8,381 nt of DNA, taken from contig JAATFE010000374.1 of assembly GCA_015655365.1 (NCBI GenBank), positions 1 to 8,381 of the forward strand, in the 5' to 3' direction. Every line of letters begins with the position of its first letter. Positions within the stretch are counted from its first letter, which is position 1. Shown here one piece after another: positions 5,728 to 8,381 of this stretch. The notes under the pieces were generated by a model. The model did no database searches. It had not been told where the DNA came from and saw nothing but the letters and a program-made list of their open reading frames with translations. The position numbers and the translations under genes were made by a program. The DNA is from Terriglobales bacterium (GTDB lineage: Bacteria > Acidobacteriota > Terriglobia > Terriglobales > Acidobacteriaceae).

Positions 5728-6682
5728 TGGAGTTGGCAGGCACCATGTTGAGCGGTTCGGAGAGCGTGAACATGATGGCTGTGCCGGTTTCCAGAGTGGC
5801 CTGGGGATGGCTGATGAGCAGGTGGGCCGTGACCACGCCTGCGCCGATGAGGCTGCCGGTCAAAGCGCCGACCGGGCCGCCCAGAATGGCGCCGGTGGTG
5901 GCTCCCGCGCCAACCGCACCGCCGTACTCGATGGTGTCGCGCTTGGTGCGCGAGCCGGGATTCACGGAGCCTTCCCGGTCGATGCGGGCCTTGGAGCCGG
6001 GAGTGCTGGTGAGATCGGCATGAAGCCGGTAGTGGGCTCCGTCGCGCAGAATCACCGTCTCCGGCCGCAGGCGCATGGTGCCGTGGCCACCGAAATGACC
6101 GCTGGAGACCTCGACAACCCTGCCGTCAATCTCGGCTCCCGCGGGAATCAGAACCTGGCCGTTCTGCAACACATCCGAGGCCACACGGGTACGAAATGCC
6201 TCGCCCTTTTCGGTGGCCGCGGAGGAGAGCCGGTTGAGCAAACGGACGCGAATGGTGGTTCCTTCGGCAAGTTCGCCGGGCCGCAAGGCACGCGGGTGGA
6301 CGATGTCGCCGTCCGGATCGGCCGCATAGGTGCGTTCGGCCAAGACGGGCGGGGCGGCGGCGGCACGCGCAGGCTGGGTGTCCTGCACAATGCTGTCGTC
6401 GGCGCCGGGATCCGGGTAATTCGCGGCCGGATCGACCGATGACGGCTGGGACTGAGGCTGCGCAGTTGGCTGCGGGTTGGCTGGCCGACCGGCCGGTGGC
6501 TTGGCCGCGGGAGTGTTCTCGGTAAGTATCTCGTCGTCTGCCGGGGGGGTCGAGGTTCCCTGGTAGGAGCTTGCCTGCTGCGCTCCCAGAGCGGCTGAAC
6601 TGGCGATAAACAGCGCGCAGACAAGGAGGAGCCGGCTCATGACATCTTCAAGCTTCGGGACATTCAATTTAGGGATCTCCAT
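5717..6682 (-). CDS. Exported glycine-zipper protein with VirB10/TrbI-like core, function unknown
   Basis: I do not recognise a specific gene. The 321-residue product has a signal peptide (hydrophobic LLLVCALFIASSAALGA at 18-34). A Pro/Ala/Gln-rich, probably disordered linker follows at about 36-115. The folded region at about 136-225 reads GELAEGTTIRVRLLNRLSS, then GEAFRTRVASDV, then GQVLIPAGAEIDGRVVEV. This resembles the beta-rich core of VirB10/TrbI proteins but is too short for a real VirB10. A glycine zipper at 254-284 (GGAVGAGATTGAILGG..GALTGSLIGAG) could insert into or pack at a membrane. The C terminus (LETGTAIMFTLSEPL) repeats the style of the core strand. The start at 6682 is chosen because AAGGAGA precedes it; a second ATG at 6640 gives a more typical signal peptide (MSRLLLVCALF). 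It lies 216 bases upstream of permease A in the same direction and may be cotranscribed. Envelope location is likely; a role is not assignable. Confidence 0.8.
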   Translation of the reverse strand: MEIPKLNVPKLEDVMSRLLLVCALFIASSAALGAQQASSYQGTSTPPADDEILTENTPAAKPPAGRPANPQPTAQPQSQPSSVDPAANYPDPGADDSIVQDTQPARAAAAPPVLAERTYAADPDGDIVHPRALRPGELAEGTTIRVRLLNRLSSAATEKGEAFRTRVASDVLQNGQVLIPAGAEIDGRVVEVSSGHFGGHGTMRLRPETVILRDGAHYRLHADLTSTPGSKARIDREGSVNPGSRTKRDTIEYGGAVGAGATTGAILGGPVGALTGSLIGAGVVTAHLLISHPQATLETGTAIMFTLSEPLNMVPANSSVD

Positions 6683-6691
6683 CGTGTGGGG

Positions 6692-6698
6692 TCTCCTT
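6692..6698 (-). promoter_or_regulatory. Ribosome binding site upstream of the glycine-zipper gene
   Basis: On the minus strand AAGGAGA ends nine bases before the ATG at 6682. It is the strongest Shine-Dalgarno match in the window and favours 6682 over the inner ATG at 6640, which has only a weak GAAG. Confidence 0.65.
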
Positions 6699-6734
6699 TT
6701 CGCGGGCGGAATTCTCCCTCAGTCTTCAAACCCC

Positions 6735-6796
6735 GTTGGGGGCGAAGAGTTTCGCAGGGCAAAATCGCTTGCGAGCCCTGCGCCCACTCTTCCAAC
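6735..6796. repeat. Long interrupted palindrome in the divergent region
   Basis: Three segments pair in nested order: GTTGG (6735-6739) with CCAAC (6792-6796); AAGAGT in the left arm with ACTCTT in the right; and CGCAGGGC (6753-6760) with GCCCTGCG (6775-6782). Inside, TCGC-TT-GCGA (6765-6774) can form a tip. A competing hairpin CCCC-GTT-GGGG lies at 6731-6741. The element sits about 50 bases upstream of the glycine-zipper start, so it could be in that gene's 5' leader, or be a dispersed palindromic repeat. Confidence 0.6.
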
Positions 6797-6832
6797 GTAA
6801 GGCTAGCGTGAAAAAGCCCGCATTGGAGCGTC

Positions 6833-6857
6833 TGTCAAGGGGGCATGTGCCTTGACA
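6833..6857. promoter_or_regulatory. Perfect inverted repeat with back-to-back TTGACA boxes
   Basis: TGTCAAGG (6833-6840) and CCTTGACA (6850-6857) are perfect complements, nine bases apart. Each contains a consensus -35 hexamer, TTGACA, facing outwards: one to the right towards enolase, one to the left towards the glycine-zipper gene. This could be two divergent -35 boxes, an operator for a dimeric regulator, or both. Confidence 0.5.
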
Positions 6858-6879
6858 AGCACGAATCAACCTAGATAAC
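6852..6879 (+). promoter_or_regulatory. Candidate sigma-70-type promoter towards enolase
   Basis: TTGACA at 6852-6857 is followed, after 16 bases, by GATAAC (6874-6879), a 4-of-6 match to TATAAT. The perfect -35 makes it plausible; the -10 is weak. Confidence 0.35.
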
Positions 6880-6909
6880 CCTCCCCTGGGCCGCATTTCG
6901 CCGGCCTGA

Positions 6910-8381
<1,472 letters not shown>

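Overview
The window is GC-rich chromosomal DNA with long open frames on the strand opposite most genes. It most likely comes from an acidobacterium of the Terriglobia/Korobacter type. I infer this from four things: the residue pattern of the enolase; a tandem pair of MacB-like permeases with no ATPase, which recalls the orphan permeases of that phylum; a pilin with a GDRGFCGDQAGTIRF-type tail; and intergenic DNA full of short 7-base repeats. No rRNA, tRNA, CRISPR array, insertion sequence or phage gene is visible. The taxonomic call is an inference, not a measurement.

Layout. (1) 2-1243 (+): zinc peptidase of family M16, cut at its 5' end by the window edge. (2) 1444-1983 and 1994-2656 (+): a two-gene unit of a type IV pilin-like protein and a LolA-like periplasmic lipoprotein carrier, 10 bases apart. 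(3) Convergent to these on the minus strand: an exported glycine-zipper protein of unknown role (6682 to 5717), then MacB/FtsX-type permease A (5500 to 4247), then permease B (4065 to 2824). No ATPase or membrane-fusion gene accompanies them in the window. (4) 6683-7119: a divergent regulatory region with two inverted repeats and candidate promoters. (5) 7120 to the window edge (+): enolase, missing only its last few residues.

Most of the proteins act in the cell envelope: M16 protease, pilin, LolA, two inner-membrane permeases and an exported glycine-zipper protein. Enolase is the one central-metabolism gene.

The most striking non-coding signal is a 7-base periodicity in the spacers. Every transcription unit that ends in the window (M16, lolA-like, permease B, permease A, glycine-zipper gene) has heptanucleotide repeats beginning within about 6 bases of its stop codon, or overlapping it. 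Two families occur, CAGCTAA-like and GGGAAYA-like, plus one GATCAGT pair. In three spacers the repeats are arranged as inverted pairs around a 45 to 125-base centre. They look like a stop-codon-associated repeat system that could act in transcription termination or mRNA 3'-end structure. Heptanucleotide repeats (STRR) are known from cyanobacteria; whether this arrangement is described in this lineage I cannot tell from sequence alone.
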